Shown here: piece by piece, positions 17,437 to 26,190 of the stretch | Position numbering within the stretch: the stretch's first letter is position 1 | Layout: every line of letters starts with the position of its first letter | Origin: Pelomonas lactea | GTDB taxonomy: Bacteria > Pseudomonadota > Gammaproteobacteria > Burkholderiales > Burkholderiaceae_C | Assembly: GCF_043555885.1 (NCBI RefSeq) | Contig: NZ_JBIGHX010000005.1 | Coordinates: 248,001 to 312,000 of the forward strand | DNA length: 64,000 nucleotides | Direction of reading: 5' to 3' | The notes under the pieces: model-generated | The model's database searches: none | What the model was told of the DNA's origin: nothing | What the model saw: the letters and a program-made list of their open reading frames with translations, nothing else | Program-made: the position numbers and the translations under genes

Positions 17437-20400
17437 CCGTCCACCTCGTTCGCAACGCCGCCGGCCTCGAAGCCGAGCTGCTGTCCCATGGCGCGCTGCG
17501 CCGGCTCATGCTCGCGTCGGGGCTGATGCTCAACCTCTTCCCCGGCAACGAGCTGGAAGGCGGGCCCGCCAACATCTGGCTGCGCCGCCGCGAGGCGGGC
17601 GGGGACTGGCAAGCGGTGCCGCTGCTGGGACCGCAGTCGCCGCTGAGCGTGCACGCCGAGGCCGGCGCGTTCGAGCTGCGCGGCCACTGGCAGGGGCTCG
17701 CGCTGCGGCTGCAGCTGCGGCTGGCGGCCGACGAGCCGACGCTGTTCTGGCACCTGCAGGCCGACCACCACGGCACCGCGGCCTGCGAGCTGGCCGCCGT
17801 GCTGGTGCAGGACGTGGGCCTGGCCGACTACGGCGCGGTGCGCACCAACGAGTTCTACGTCAGCCACTACATCGACCTCCAGCCGCTGCACGACGCGACG
17901 CACGGCGTGCTGCTGGCGGCGCGCCAGAACCAGGCGCAGCAGGGCCGCCACCCCTGGCTGCTGGCCGGCTCGCTGCGCCGGGCCGAGAGCTTCGCGACCG
18001 ACGCGGCCCAGCTCTGGGGCCACGCCGCGCGCGAGGGCCTCGCGCCGCCCGCCATCGCCGCCGGGCTGCCCGGCTGCCGGCTGCAGCAGGAGCATGCGGT
18101 CGTCGCGTTGCAGGACGAGGCCGTGTTGCTCGCGCCGGGCGGCCAGCTGGCGGCCGGCTTCTTCCTGGCGCTGCAGGCCCACCATCCCGAGGCCAGCAGT
18201 GACGCCGACCTGGCCCGACTGCCCGCACTGCGCGCGCTGCCGCAGGCCCGCATCGGCGCGCCGGTGGACGCGCCGGGCCAGCCGCCCGCAGCCAGCCTGT
18301 TCGTCACCGCGCCGGCACTCGCCACGCGCGAGGTGGACCTCGCCCCCTTCGGCGAGCGCCGCCACGAGGAATGGCACGACGGCCGGCTGCTGAGCTTCTT
18401 CGCCGGCGAGTCCGGCCACGTCGTGCTGCGCGCCAAGGAGCTGCGCGTGCAGCGCCCGCACGGCCACATCCTGCGCAGCGGCCACCACCTCGTGCCCGAC
18501 GAGGGCGCGCTGACGTCCACCTGCTGGATGGGCGGCGTCTTCCATTCCATGCTGACGCAGGGCCACGTCAGCATCAACCGCCTGCTGTCCACGCAGCGCA
18601 GCCTGCTGGGGCTGTTCCGCACGGCTGGCCTGCGCGTGTTCGTCGCGCCGCCGGCGGGCGATGACTGGCAGCTGCTGGGCCTGCCGTCCGCGTTCGAGAT
18701 GCAGCCGCAGCGCTGCCGCTGGCTCTATGCCCACGCCGGCGGCCTCATTGAGGTCGTTGCCCATGCGGGCGCCGCGCCCGACACGGTGGGCTTCGCGCTG
18801 AACGTGTTGCAGGGCGGCCCGCTGCGGGTGCGCGCCAGCCTCAACCTCGCGCTGGGCGGCGACGATGGCGCCGCGCCGCTGAAGCCCGGCTGGCTGCACA
18901 GCGGCGACTCGCTGCGCATCACGCCGCCGGCCAGCAGCGGCTTGGCCGAGCGCTTCCCGGGCGGCGCCCTCGTCATCGACGCACCGGGCCTGGCCATCGT
19001 CGGCGACGACGGCCGGCTGTACGGCGACGGCGTCAGCCGTGGCGAGCCGCTGCTGGTGCTGGACTTCGCGCCCGCCACCACCGTCGCGATGACGCTGCGC
19101 GGCGAGCTGCTGCAGGCCACGCCGCCTGCGCCCCAGCCGCTGGCGCTGCCGCAGTGGCAGCACCCGGCGCTGGCCCAGCTGCGCGACATCCTGCCCTGGT
19201 ACGCCCACAACGCGCTGGTGCACTACCTGTCGCCGCGCGGGCTGGAGCAGTACTCCGGCGGCGGCTGGGGCACGCGCGACGTCTGCCAGGGGCCGCTGGA
19301 GATGCTGCTCGCGCTGGGCCACACGGCGCCGGTGCGCGACCTGCTGCTGCGCACCTTCGCCGCGCAGAACCCCGATGGCGACTGGCCGCAGTGGTTCATG
19401 TTCTTCGAGCGCGAGGCCGGCATCCGCGCCGGCGACTCGCACGGCGACATCGTCTTCTGGCCGCTGCTGGCGCTGGCGCAGTACCTCATCGCGTCGGGCG
19501 ACGCGGGCGTGCTGGCCGAGGCGCTGCCCTTCCACGGCGGCGAGCCCGCGCCGCTGGCCGCCCACGTCGCGCAGGCGCTGGCGCTGATCCGCCGGCGCGT
19601 GGTGCCCGGCACCGGTCTCGCGGCCTACTGGCATGGCGATTGGAACGACTCGCTGCAGCCTGCCGACCCGGCGCTGCGCGACCGCCTGTGCAGCGCCTGG
19701 ACCGCCACGCTGCACCACCAGACGCTGCACACGCTGGCCACCGCCTTCGGGCGCCTCGGGCGCGCCGACGAAGCGGCGCAGCTCGTCGCCGAGGCCGCCG
19801 GCGTGCGCGCCGAGTTCCAGCGCCTGCTGGTGCAGGACGATGTCGTGACCGGCTATGCGCTGTTCCCGGAGCACGGCGAGCGCGAGCTGTGGATCCACCC
19901 GCGCGACACGCGCACCGGGCTGCGCTACAGCCTGCTGCCCATGATGCACGCTGTGCTGGACGGCCTGCTCACGCCGGCCCAGGCGCAGCACCAGGCCGCG
20001 CTGATCGAGCAGCACCTGAAGGGCCCCGACGGCGCCCGGCTGTTCGACGCGCCGCTGCCGTACCGCGGCGGTCCGTCGCGCTTCTTCCAGCGCGCCGAGA
20101 CCAGCACCTTCTTCGGCCGCGAGATCGGCATCATGTACATGCACGCCCACCTGCGCTACGCGCAGATGCTGGCGCACCTGGGGCAGGCCGACGCCTTCCT
20201 GCAGGCGCTGATGCTGGCCCATCCCATCGCGCTGGCCGAGCGCGTGCCCAGCGCCAGCCCGCGGCAGGCCAACTGCTACTACTCCAGCTCCGACGCCGCC
20301 TTCCCCGACCGCTACGAGGCCCAGGCCCACTACGGCCGCGCGCTGGCCGGCGAGGTGGCGCTGGACGGTGGCTGGCGCATCTACTCCAGCGGCCCGGGCA

Positions 20401-20702
20401 TCGCGCTGGGCCTGGTCATCGGCTCGCTGCTGGGGCTGCGGCTGGAGAGCGACGCGCTGGTCGTCGACCCCGTCATGCCGGCGCTGCTGGACGGGCTGCG
20501 CGTGCAGATCACGCTGGCAGGGGTGGCGCTGTCGCTGCACTACCGGGTGGGGCCGCGCGGGCACGGCGTACAGCGCGTGCTGGACGAGCTGGGCCACGAG
20601 CTGCCCGGCCAGCGCCGGGCCCACCCCTACCGGCTGGGGGCGCTGGCGCTCAGCCGCCCGCCGGCCGGCCAGCCGCTGCGCTGGACCGTCGAGCTCGGCT
20701 GA
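17433..20702 (+). CDS. GH94 phosphorylase, probable 1,2-beta-oligoglucan phosphorylase
   Basis: A 1089-residue cytoplasmic protein with no signal peptide. Long N-terminal beta domains precede an (alpha/alpha)6 catalytic domain (from about residue 570). The GH94 catalytic motif reads YWHGDWNDSLQP with the general acid at Asp736. EQYSGGGWGTRDVCQGPLEM and STFFGREIGIMY are further conserved segments. Length and motif style fit 1,2-beta-oligoglucan phosphorylases better than the roughly 800-residue cellobiose phosphorylases, and the lack of membrane and glycosyltransferase domains excludes cyclic glucan synthase. Such enzymes use phosphate to release glucose-1-phosphate from sophoro-oligosaccharides. 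The ATG overlaps the esterase stop. The 3' end overlaps the convergent PEP-CTERM gene by 53 bp. Confidence 0.82.
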   Translation: MTVHLVRNAAGLEAELLSHGALRRLMLASGLMLNLFPGNELEGGPANIWLRRREAGGDWQAVPLLGPQSPLSVHAEAGAFELRGHWQGLALRLQLRLAADEPTLFWHLQADHHGTAACELAAVLVQDVGLADYGAVRTNEFYVSHYIDLQPLHDATHGVLLAARQNQAQQGRHPWLLAGSLRRAESFATDAAQLWGHAAREGLAPPAIAAGLPGCRLQQEHAVVALQDEAVLLAPGGQLAAGFFLALQAHHPEASSDADLARLPALRALPQARIGAPVDAPGQPPAASLFVTAPALATREVDLAPFGERRHEEWHDGRLLSFFAGESGHVVLRAKELRVQRPHGHILRSGHHLVPDEGALTSTCWMGGVFHSMLTQGHVSINRLLSTQRSLLGLFRTAGLRVFVAPPAGDDWQLLGLPSAFEMQPQRCRWLYAHAGGLIEVVAHAGAAPDTVGFALNVLQGGPLRVRASLNLALGGDDGAAPLKPGWLHSGDSLRITPPASSGLAERFPGGALVIDAPGLAIVGDDGRLYGDGVSRGEPLLVLDFAPATTVAMTLRGELLQATPPAPQPLALPQWQHPALAQLRDILPWYAHNALVHYLSPRGLEQYSGGGWGTRDVCQGPLEMLLALGHTAPVRDLLLRTFAAQNPDGDWPQWFMFFEREAGIRAGDSHGDIVFWPLLALAQYLIASGDAGVLAEALPFHGGEPAPLAAHVAQALALIRRRVVPGTGLAAYWHGDWNDSLQPADPALRDRLCSAWTATLHHQTLHTLATAFGRLGRADEAAQLVAEAAGVRAEFQRLLVQDDVVTGYALFPEHGERELWIHPRDTRTGLRYSLLPMMHAVLDGLLTPAQAQHQAALIEQHLKGPDGARLFDAPLPYRGGPSRFFQRAETSTFFGREIGIMYMHAHLRYAQMLAHLGQADAFLQALMLAHPIALAERVPSASPRQANCYYSSSDAAFPDRYEAQAHYGRALAGEVALDGGWRIYSSGPGIALGLVIGSLLGLRLESDALVVDPVMPALLDGLRVQITLAGVALSLHYRVGPRGHGVQRVLDELGHELPGQRRAHPYRLGALALSRPPAGQPLRWTVELG

Positions 20703-21747
20703 GCCCCAGCAGCGCCAGGCCGCCGGCCAGCCACAGCGCCGCGCTGCCGGGCTCCGGCACGGCCAGCAAGCTCTGGAAACCCACCACGGCGCTGGCCGTG
20801 ATGTCGCGGCCGTCGGCGTCCAGCGCCTGCAGGCCGGTCATCTCGAAGGTGCTGGCGTAGTCGGCCGCCACCTCGTTGCCGGTCAGCACGGTGCCGAACG
20901 ACAGGTTGGCAAACGTCCAGGCCGGCGCGTACACCTGCGCCAGCAGCTGCAGGTCCAGCATCAGCACCGGGTTGGCGCGGTTGTCGAAGAAGTCGCGCTC
21001 CAGCGTCAGCCGTACCTCGGTGCCGCCGCCGGCCTGCGTCAGCTCGGCGAAGCGCAGGCTGGCCTCGGGCATCGCGGTGACGCGGGGGGTGATCTTCGGC
21101 GTCGACAGGCCCGAGCGCAGCTGCCTCGCCACCGCGACGCCGCCGCGGGCATAGGGCGCGAAGCTGCCGAACACGCCGTCCGACGCGAAGTGCCCCGACT
21201 GCACCGCGACCGCGTAGCTGGTGTCGGCCTGCCAGACATGGCCCGCCTCGAATGCGCTGCCCAGCCGCAGTTCGCCGGACAGGTGGAAGCTCAGCGTCAG
21301 CTGCGCCGGCATCACGCTGCCGAGCACCAGGTAGTCGGTGTAGCGCGCAAAGCCCTGGCCCTGCAGCGTCGGCACGGGGTCGCGCCCGTCGTGCGGCGTG
21401 CCGCCGGCGCGCGACATCACCTCCACCTGCGCGATGCTGGCCGCGCCGAGCCGGGCCAGTGCGTAGCTGCCTGGCGCCTGCGGGTTGAACTGGCTGGGGC
21501 GCTCGAAGTAGGCCGTGCTGGACAGCGTGGCGCTGCCGCCCGCCGGCACGGCGCACAGCTGCGACAGGGTCTGGCCCAGCGGCGTCATGGCTGGCGTGGC
21601 GGCGCAGCCGGGCAGGTCGGTGGCAGCATCGCCCGGCCACTGGCTGCGGGCCAGCGTGCCGAGCGCGCCGGCGGCGGGCTGTGCCGTGGCCGCGGTGGCC
21701 GCCAGCAGCGTGGCGGCGAGCCAGGGCGTGAGTGGGTGTGAGCGCAT
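20650..21747 (-). CDS. PEP-CTERM sorting-domain protein
   Basis: A 365-residue exported protein. The signal peptide is LAATLLAATAATAQPAAGA. The C-terminus carries the exosortase sorting signal VPEPGSAALWLAGGLALLGL followed by an Arg-rich tail, after which some 12 Ala/Gly-rich residues remain. The body is beta-rich with no recognised catalytic domain. AGGAG precedes the ATG at 21747. PEP-CTERM proteins are processed by exosortase and exported with an exopolysaccharide; no exosortase is encoded in this window. The gene is divergent from a response regulator gene across a palindrome, which may control both. Confidence 0.85.
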   Translation of the reverse strand: MRSHPLTPWLAATLLAATAATAQPAAGALGTLARSQWPGDAATDLPGCAATPAMTPLGQTLSQLCAVPAGGSATLSSTAYFERPSQFNPQAPGSYALARLGAASIAQVEVMSRAGGTPHDGRDPVPTLQGQGFARYTDYLVLGSVMPAQLTLSFHLSGELRLGSAFEAGHVWQADTSYAVAVQSGHFASDGVFGSFAPYARGGVAVARQLRSGLSTPKITPRVTAMPEASLRFAELTQAGGGTEVRLTLERDFFDNRANPVLMLDLQLLAQVYAPAWTFANLSFGTVLTGNEVAADYASTFEMTGLQALDADGRDITASAVVGFQSLLAVPEPGSAALWLAGGLALLGLSRARRSSAAAGRPAGG

Positions 21748-21815
21748 GGGTGTCTCCTGTCGGCGAGCGGTGCCCGCCATGCTCGGCGCGCCGCCGCGGC
21801 GCTGGGGGGGCGGCG

Positions 21816-21831
21816 TCACCCGTACGGGTGA
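21816..21831. promoter_or_regulatory. 16-bp perfect palindrome between divergent genes
   Basis: TCACCCGTACGGGTGA is fully symmetrical and lies between the PEP-CTERM gene (69 bp to its ATG) and the response regulator gene (43 bp to its ATG). A second dyad with CCCGT/ACGGG arms overlaps its right flank (about 21834-21852). The symmetry and position suit a dimeric regulator, most simply the adjacent NarL-type protein (inference). Confidence 0.6.
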
Positions 21832-21873
21832 AGCCCGTCCCGGGGACACGGGACGCGCCTCCACAATGCAGCC

Positions 21874-22527
21874 ATGTCGACGCCCCCGCTGCGCACCGCC
21901 CTGGTCGAGGACGAAGCCGCCTTCCGCGGCGCGCTGGCCTCCGCCGTCATGCAGGCCGACGGCTTCGAGCTGGTGGGCACCGCGGCGGACCTGCCCGACG
22001 GCCTGCAGTTGCTGCGCCGCGTGCGGCCCGAGCTGCTGCTGGTGGACCTGCAGCTGCCGTCGGGCAGCGGGCTGCGCCTCATCGAGGCGGCCGCGGCCGA
22101 GCTGCCCGGCACCGAGGTCGTCGTCGTGACGACGCTGGGTGACGAGGACAGCGTGATGGCCGCGCTCGCCGCCGGCGCCGTGGGCTACCTGCTCAAGCAG
22201 GGGCAGGCGCACCGGCTGGTGGAACAGCTGCACAGCCTGCGCGAAGGCGGGGCGCCGCTGAGCCCGGTGCTGGCGCGGCAGCTGATGCGCCGCCTGACGC
22301 CGCCGCAGGTCGCGACGCCGGCGGCCCAGGATGTGAGCCTGTCGGAGCGCGAGGCGCAGATCCTCGACGCCGTCGCGCGCGGCTACCGGTACGACGAGAT
22401 CGCCGGCCAGCTGGGCATCAGCCTCAATACCGTGTCCACGCACGTCAAGCGCTGCTACCGCAAGCTGCAGGCGCATTCCAAGACGCAGGCGCTGGCGCAG
22501 GCCCGTCGGCTGGGCCTGATCGGCTGA
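21874..22527 (+). CDS. NarL/LuxR-family response regulator
   Basis: A 217-residue two-component regulator. The receiver domain (about 7-120) has acidic residues in ALVEDEA, the phospho-acceptor Asp58 in LLLVDLQLP and the conserved Lys in GYLLKQG. The C-terminal LuxR-type helix-turn-helix is LSEREAQILDAVARGY with ISLNTVSTHVKRCYRKL. Its stop codon directly abuts the stop of the convergent histidine kinase gene, so the two probably form a pair. A close paralogue is encoded at 27017-27703. Confidence 0.93.
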   Translation: MSTPPLRTALVEDEAAFRGALASAVMQADGFELVGTAADLPDGLQLLRRVRPELLLVDLQLPSGSGLRLIEAAAAELPGTEVVVVTTLGDEDSVMAALAAGAVGYLLKQGQAHRLVEQLHSLREGGAPLSPVLARQLMRRLTPPQVATPAAQDVSLSEREAQILDAVARGYRYDEIAGQLGISLNTVSTHVKRCYRKLQAHSKTQALAQARRLGLIG

Positions 22528-24396
22528 TCAGCCCGACGGCAGCCGCCACGCCACGGCCGTGCCCGGGCCGTCGACGGCCCAGCGCGGCGGCGCCGGCGAA
22601 TGCCAGCTCACGGCGCCGCCCAGCCGTTCGGCCCGCTGCATGACGCTGCGCCGGCCCTGGCCTTGCGGCGCGTCGTCGGCCATGCCGGTGCCGTCGTCCA
22701 CAACCCAGACCGTCACCGCCTGATCGTCCGCCTCGGTGGCGACGATGAGGCGGTGCGCGCCGCCGTGGCGCAGCGCGTTGGCGGTGAGCTCCTGCAAACC
22801 GCGCACCAGCTCGAGCGCGCCGCCGCCCGCCAGGCAGGGCAGGTGCGGCGCATGGGCCACACGCCAGTCCATCGCGCAGCCGGCGCTGCGCAGCACCGGC
22901 TCGATGCGCTGGCGCCAGCTGCCGAGCAAGACGCCCAGGTCGCCGTCACCCTGGGCCAGCGTGTCGACCGACAGCCGCATCTCCAGCAGGCATTCGTCCA
23001 GCGCCTCGCCCAGCGCTGCGGCGTCCAGCTCCGGCGCGCGCAGCCGCACGCTCAGCAGCCGAGCGCCCAGCCCGTCGTGCAGGTCCTGCAGCAGCCTGCG
23101 GCGCTGCTCGCTGACAGCGCGGTCGCGCTCGGCCTGCGCATGCGCGGCGAACACGGTCTCCAGCTCGCGGCGGCGCTGTTCCAGCTCCAGGCTGAGACGC
23201 TCGCGCAGCTGGCGTTCGCGCCGCGCACCGTCGTTGAAGTGGCGTTGCAGCAGCAGCGCCACCCAGGCCACCCAGCCGGCGTGGGCCAGCGCGTTGGCGT
23301 CCACCACCGGGCGGTCCAGCACCAGCGCGCACAGGCTGACCCAGGCCCAGGTGCCGGCCGAGAAGCCCACCAGCAGCGTCGTGCCCCAGGTGGCCGGCGT
23401 CGCGCGCTCGCGCAACGCGCGCAGTGCCAGCTGCCAGGCCAGCCCGAACAGCAGCGCCCGCGAGCCCAGTGCCCACCAGGGCCAGAAGTGGTCGAAGCGG
23501 CCCCACGGCCAGCCCAGCCCCGCGGCGAGCAGGTCCAGCGGCAGGCCCACCAGCGCCACGGCCCACAGCAGCCGGCGCAGCCCCGGCGTCCAGGCCTGAG
23601 CCAGCCGCGCGCAGATCGCCACCAGCAGCAGCTTGGCGCCCAGGTCGGCGGCGTCCAGCAGCATGCGCCACCACGGCGACGGCAGCGGCTGCTCCGGCAG
23701 CACGTAGGGGCTGAGCAGCAGCGCCAGCAGCGCGACGTGCAGCGCGCTGAGCGCGTAGAGGGGCTCGTCGCGCCGCGTGCGCGCCACCAGCGCCAGGAAG
23801 GCCGCCACCAGCACGCCGCCCAGCGCCGTCGCGGCCCGCAGCAGCTGCCAGCGGCGGCGGCCGCTGTCCAGCGCCTGCACCGCATCGGGCGGGCCCAGCA
23901 GCGGCGCTTCGAGCCCGGCGCCGCTGGGCCCCGGCGCGGCCAGACGCAGCTGCAGCACCTGGGCGGCCGGCTGGCGGTGCAGGCCCGGCAGCAGCTCCAG
24001 TACCCAGCGCTGGTGGCCCAGCACGAAGCGCTCGCCGGTGCCGGCCGCGTCGCCCGGGCCTGCGGCCAGCGGTACGCCGTCCAGGTAGGCCGTCAGGCCC
24101 GGGCGGTAGGTCAGCGCCAGGCTCTCGGGCCGGTCGCCCGCGGTGGGCAGCGGCAGGGCCAGCCACAGCGCCGAGGTGTCGGTGGCCGCGCGGCTCAGCG
24201 GCAGCCGGCGCAGCGGCGCGCTGGCCAGCCCGGCCGGCGGCGTGGCAGCGTCGGACACCAGCACCCGCGCCTCGCGCAGCACGCGCACGCCCAGCGTGGC
24301 CGGGTCGGGCCGCTGCACGGCCTGCACGGCGAACACGGCCAGCAGCGGCAGCAGCACCGCGGCCAGCAGCGTCAACCAGAGGCGGGCGGCGCGCAT
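22528..24396 (-). CDS. Membrane sensor histidine kinase (HisKA_3/NarX-like)
   Basis: A 622-residue kinase. An N-terminal membrane anchor (LWLTLLAAVLLPLLAVFAV) precedes a periplasmic domain of about 150 residues, then around seven transmembrane segments (about 195-390), consistent with a 7TMR-DISM-like sensor. A coiled coil follows, then the dimerisation motif LLQDLHDGLGARLL with His440 as the phosphorylated residue. The ATPase domain shows LQELTANALRHG and VVDDGTGM. It lies 6 bp behind dtd on the same strand and converges with its probable partner regulator. The signal is unknown. Confidence 0.9.
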   Translation of the reverse strand: MRAARLWLTLLAAVLLPLLAVFAVQAVQRPDPATLGVRVLREARVLVSDAATPPAGLASAPLRRLPLSRAATDTSALWLALPLPTAGDRPESLALTYRPGLTAYLDGVPLAAGPGDAAGTGERFVLGHQRWVLELLPGLHRQPAAQVLQLRLAAPGPSGAGLEAPLLGPPDAVQALDSGRRRWQLLRAATALGGVLVAAFLALVARTRRDEPLYALSALHVALLALLLSPYVLPEQPLPSPWWRMLLDAADLGAKLLLVAICARLAQAWTPGLRRLLWAVALVGLPLDLLAAGLGWPWGRFDHFWPWWALGSRALLFGLAWQLALRALRERATPATWGTTLLVGFSAGTWAWVSLCALVLDRPVVDANALAHAGWVAWVALLLQRHFNDGARRERQLRERLSLELEQRRRELETVFAAHAQAERDRAVSEQRRRLLQDLHDGLGARLLSVRLRAPELDAAALGEALDECLLEMRLSVDTLAQGDGDLGVLLGSWRQRIEPVLRSAGCAMDWRVAHAPHLPCLAGGGALELVRGLQELTANALRHGGAHRLIVATEADDQAVTVWVVDDGTGMADDAPQGQGRRSVMQRAERLGGAVSWHSPAPPRWAVDGPGTAVAWRLPSG

Positions 24397-24402
24397 CGGC
24401 GG

Positions 24403-24843
24403 CTAGGTCATCCGCATCGGGAGGGTGACGGGGCCGTCGTTGACGAGGTGCACCTGCATGTCGGCGCCGAACTCGCCGCTGGCGACGACCGGGTGCTGGC
24501 GGCGCGCGACCGCCAGCGTGTGCTCGTACAGCCGCCGGCCCTGCTCCGCGGGCGCCGCACCGGTGAAGCTGGGCCGGTTGCCGCCCGAGGTGTCGGCCGC
24601 CAACGTGAACTGGCTGACGATGAGCAGCCCACCGGCCACGTCCTGCAGGCTGCGGTTCATCTTGCCGGCTTCGTCGCTGAAGACGCGCAGCTTCAGCACC
24701 TTGGAAACCAGCCTCTCGGCGACGGCTTCGCTGTCCGTCGGCTCGGCGCAGACCAGCATCAGCAAGCCCTGGCCGATGGCGCCGATCACCACGCCCCCCA
24801 CTTCCACGCGCGCCTCGCGCACCCGTTGCAACACTGCGATCAC
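24403..24843 (-). CDS. dtd: D-aminoacyl-tRNA deacylase
   Basis: A 146-residue cytoplasmic enzyme that hydrolyses D-amino acids from mischarged tRNA. The family signature SQFTLAADTSGGNRPSFTGA is intact, as is the C-terminal GEFGADMQVHLVNDGPVT (the Gly-cisPro-type pocket segment is near NRPS). The start is GTG at 24843 with GGAGGGA upstream. It precedes the histidine kinase gene by 6 bp, so the two may share a transcript. Confidence 0.96.
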   Translation of the reverse strand: MIAVLQRVREARVEVGGVVIGAIGQGLLMLVCAEPTDSEAVAERLVSKVLKLRVFSDEAGKMNRSLQDVAGGLLIVSQFTLAADTSGGNRPSFTGAAPAEQGRRLYEHTLAVARRQHPVVASGEFGADMQVHLVNDGPVTLPMRMT

Positions 24844-24909
24844 GTCGGTCCCTCCGCGCCGGCATTGTCGCTAGCATGCGCGCGTCACCCCGCCCGGCTG
24901 GGAGCCCGC

Positions 24910-25134
24910 GTGCTCAAGATCCTCGTCAAGTTCTGGCTGCTGCGCTTCGCACAGGTCTTCGTGCTCGCGGGCGCCGCACTGGGCCTCGTGGAATGGCTGC
25001 AGCGGGGCGCGGCCGGTTTCGGCTGGGGCTCCGTGCTGGGCTGGGCGGCGCTGGCGGCGCTGCTGACGGCGTCGGTGTCGGCCCACTGGGCCTGGAAACG
25101 CCAGTGCAGGCAGGTGTTCAAGGACCCGGCCTGA
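24910..25134 (+). CDS. Small inner-membrane protein of unknown function
   Basis: A 74-residue protein with two hydrophobic segments (FAQVFVLAGAALGLVEWL and VLGWAALAALLTASVSAHWA) and a basic C-terminus. The start is GTG at 24910 with GGGAG 7 bp upstream. It lies between divergent dtd and argB. I do not recognise a family; the codon use matches its neighbours, so it is probably real. Confidence 0.65.
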   Translation: MLKILVKFWLLRFAQVFVLAGAALGLVEWLQRGAAGFGWGSVLGWAALAALLTASVSAHWAWKRQCRQVFKDPA

Positions 25135-25146
25135 GCCGCGCGTTCC

Positions 25147-25152
25147 TAGAAT
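25147..25152 (+). promoter_or_regulatory. Candidate -10 element of argB
   Basis: TAGAAT, 26 bp before the argB start codon. The same hexamer precedes several other housekeeping genes in the window. No good -35 is seen. Confidence 0.35.
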
Positions 25153-25178
25153 GGCCTGAAATCCTCCCGGAGCCCCGC

Positions 25179-26084
25179 ATGAGCACCCCCCACACCACCA
25201 GCGTCGCCCACATCGCGCCGCGCGAGAAGGCCGAGATCCTGTCGCAGGCGCTGCCCTACATCCGCAAGTTCCACGGCAAGACCATCGTCATCAAGTACGG
25301 CGGCAACGCGATGACCGACCCCGAGCTGCAGCAGGACTTCGCCGAGGACGTCGTGCTGCTCAAGCTTGTCGGCCTGAACCCGGTGGTCGTGCACGGCGGC
25401 GGCCCGCAGATCGAGGACGCGCTGAACAAGCTGGGCAAGAAGGGCCACTTCATCCAGGGCATGCGCGTGACGGACGCCGAGACGATGAGCGTCGTCGAAT
25501 GGGTGCTGGCCGGCGAGGTGCAGCAGGACATCGTGGGCCTCATCAACGCCGCCGGCGGCAAGGCCGTGGGCCTGACCGGCCGTGACGGCGGCATGATCCG
25601 CGCGAAGCAGCTGAAGATGCTGGACAAGGACGACCCGGCCAAGGAGCACGACATCGGCCAGGTCGGCGACATCGTCTCCATCGACCCCTCCGTCGTGAAG
25701 GCGCTGCAGGACGACCAGTTCATCCCCGTCGTCAGCCCCATCGGCTTCGGCGAGAAGAACGAGAGCTACAACATCAACGCCGACGTCGTCGCCGCCAAGC
25801 TGGCCACCGTGCTGCAGGCCGAGAAGCTGCTGATGCTGACCAACATCCGCGGCGTGCTGGACAAGCAGGGCGAGCTGTTGACCGAGCTGACGCCGCGCCG
25901 CATCGACGAGCTGGTGGAAGACGGCACCATCAGCGGCGGCATGATCCCCAAGATCGCCGGCGCCATCGACGCGGCCAAGAGCGGCGTCAACGCCGTGCAC
26001 ATCATCGACGGCCGCGTGCCGCACGCGATGCTGCTGGAAGTGCTGACCGACCAGGCCTACGGCACGATGATCTCGTCTCGGTGA
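25179..26084 (+). CDS. argB: Acetylglutamate kinase
   Basis: A 301-residue enzyme that phosphorylates N-acetylglutamate, the second step of arginine synthesis. The amino-acid-kinase fold shows TIVIKYGGNAM (ATP site), VVVHGGGPQI and the C-terminal GGMIPKIAGAIDAAK. About 25 residues before the core form an N-terminal helix (APREKAEILSQALPYIRKF), a feature of hexameric, arginine-inhibited kinases. This fits the cyclic acetyl pathway implied by argJ at 50607. The flanking order with a HAD phosphatase and slmA is typical of Burkholderiales. Confidence 0.97.
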   Translation: MSTPHTTSVAHIAPREKAEILSQALPYIRKFHGKTIVIKYGGNAMTDPELQQDFAEDVVLLKLVGLNPVVVHGGGPQIEDALNKLGKKGHFIQGMRVTDAETMSVVEWVLAGEVQQDIVGLINAAGGKAVGLTGRDGGMIRAKQLKMLDKDDPAKEHDIGQVGDIVSIDPSVVKALQDDQFIPVVSPIGFGEKNESYNINADVVAAKLATVLQAEKLLMLTNIRGVLDKQGELLTELTPRRIDELVEDGTISGGMIPKIAGAIDAAKSGVNAVHIIDGRVPHAMLLEVLTDQAYGTMISSR

Positions 26085-26155
26085 GACGAGTGCGCCCCTC
26101 GTCTGGCCAGGCGCCGCTGCACGCGGGCCAGCCCAGCCGGTCCCCCGAGGGGACG

Positions 26156-26190
26156 GCGATGCCTGGCGGATCGACCGCCAGGCACATCGC
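26156..26190. repeat. Long imperfect hairpin between argB and the HAD gene
   Basis: GCGATG+CCTGGCGG pairs with CCGCCAGG+CATCGC across a 5-base loop, with a two-base bulge on the right arm. There is no T-tract. A smaller dyad (GACGAG/CTCGTC) lies just after the argB stop. It may be an argB terminator-like or RNA-stabilising structure. The rest of the 172-bp gap holds only the GGAG for the TTG start downstream. Confidence 0.5.

Noticed and set aside
17385..20624. Roughly 1080-codon minus-strand open frame opposite the GH94 gene
   Set aside because: Antisense shadow of a clear GH94 gene; no domain or signal and no ribosome-binding site.
17433..20702. Reading the large GH94 protein as a cyclic beta-1,2-glucan synthase
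   Set aside because: It has no membrane segments or glycosyltransferase domain and is much shorter than such synthases; the phosphorylase reading fits better.
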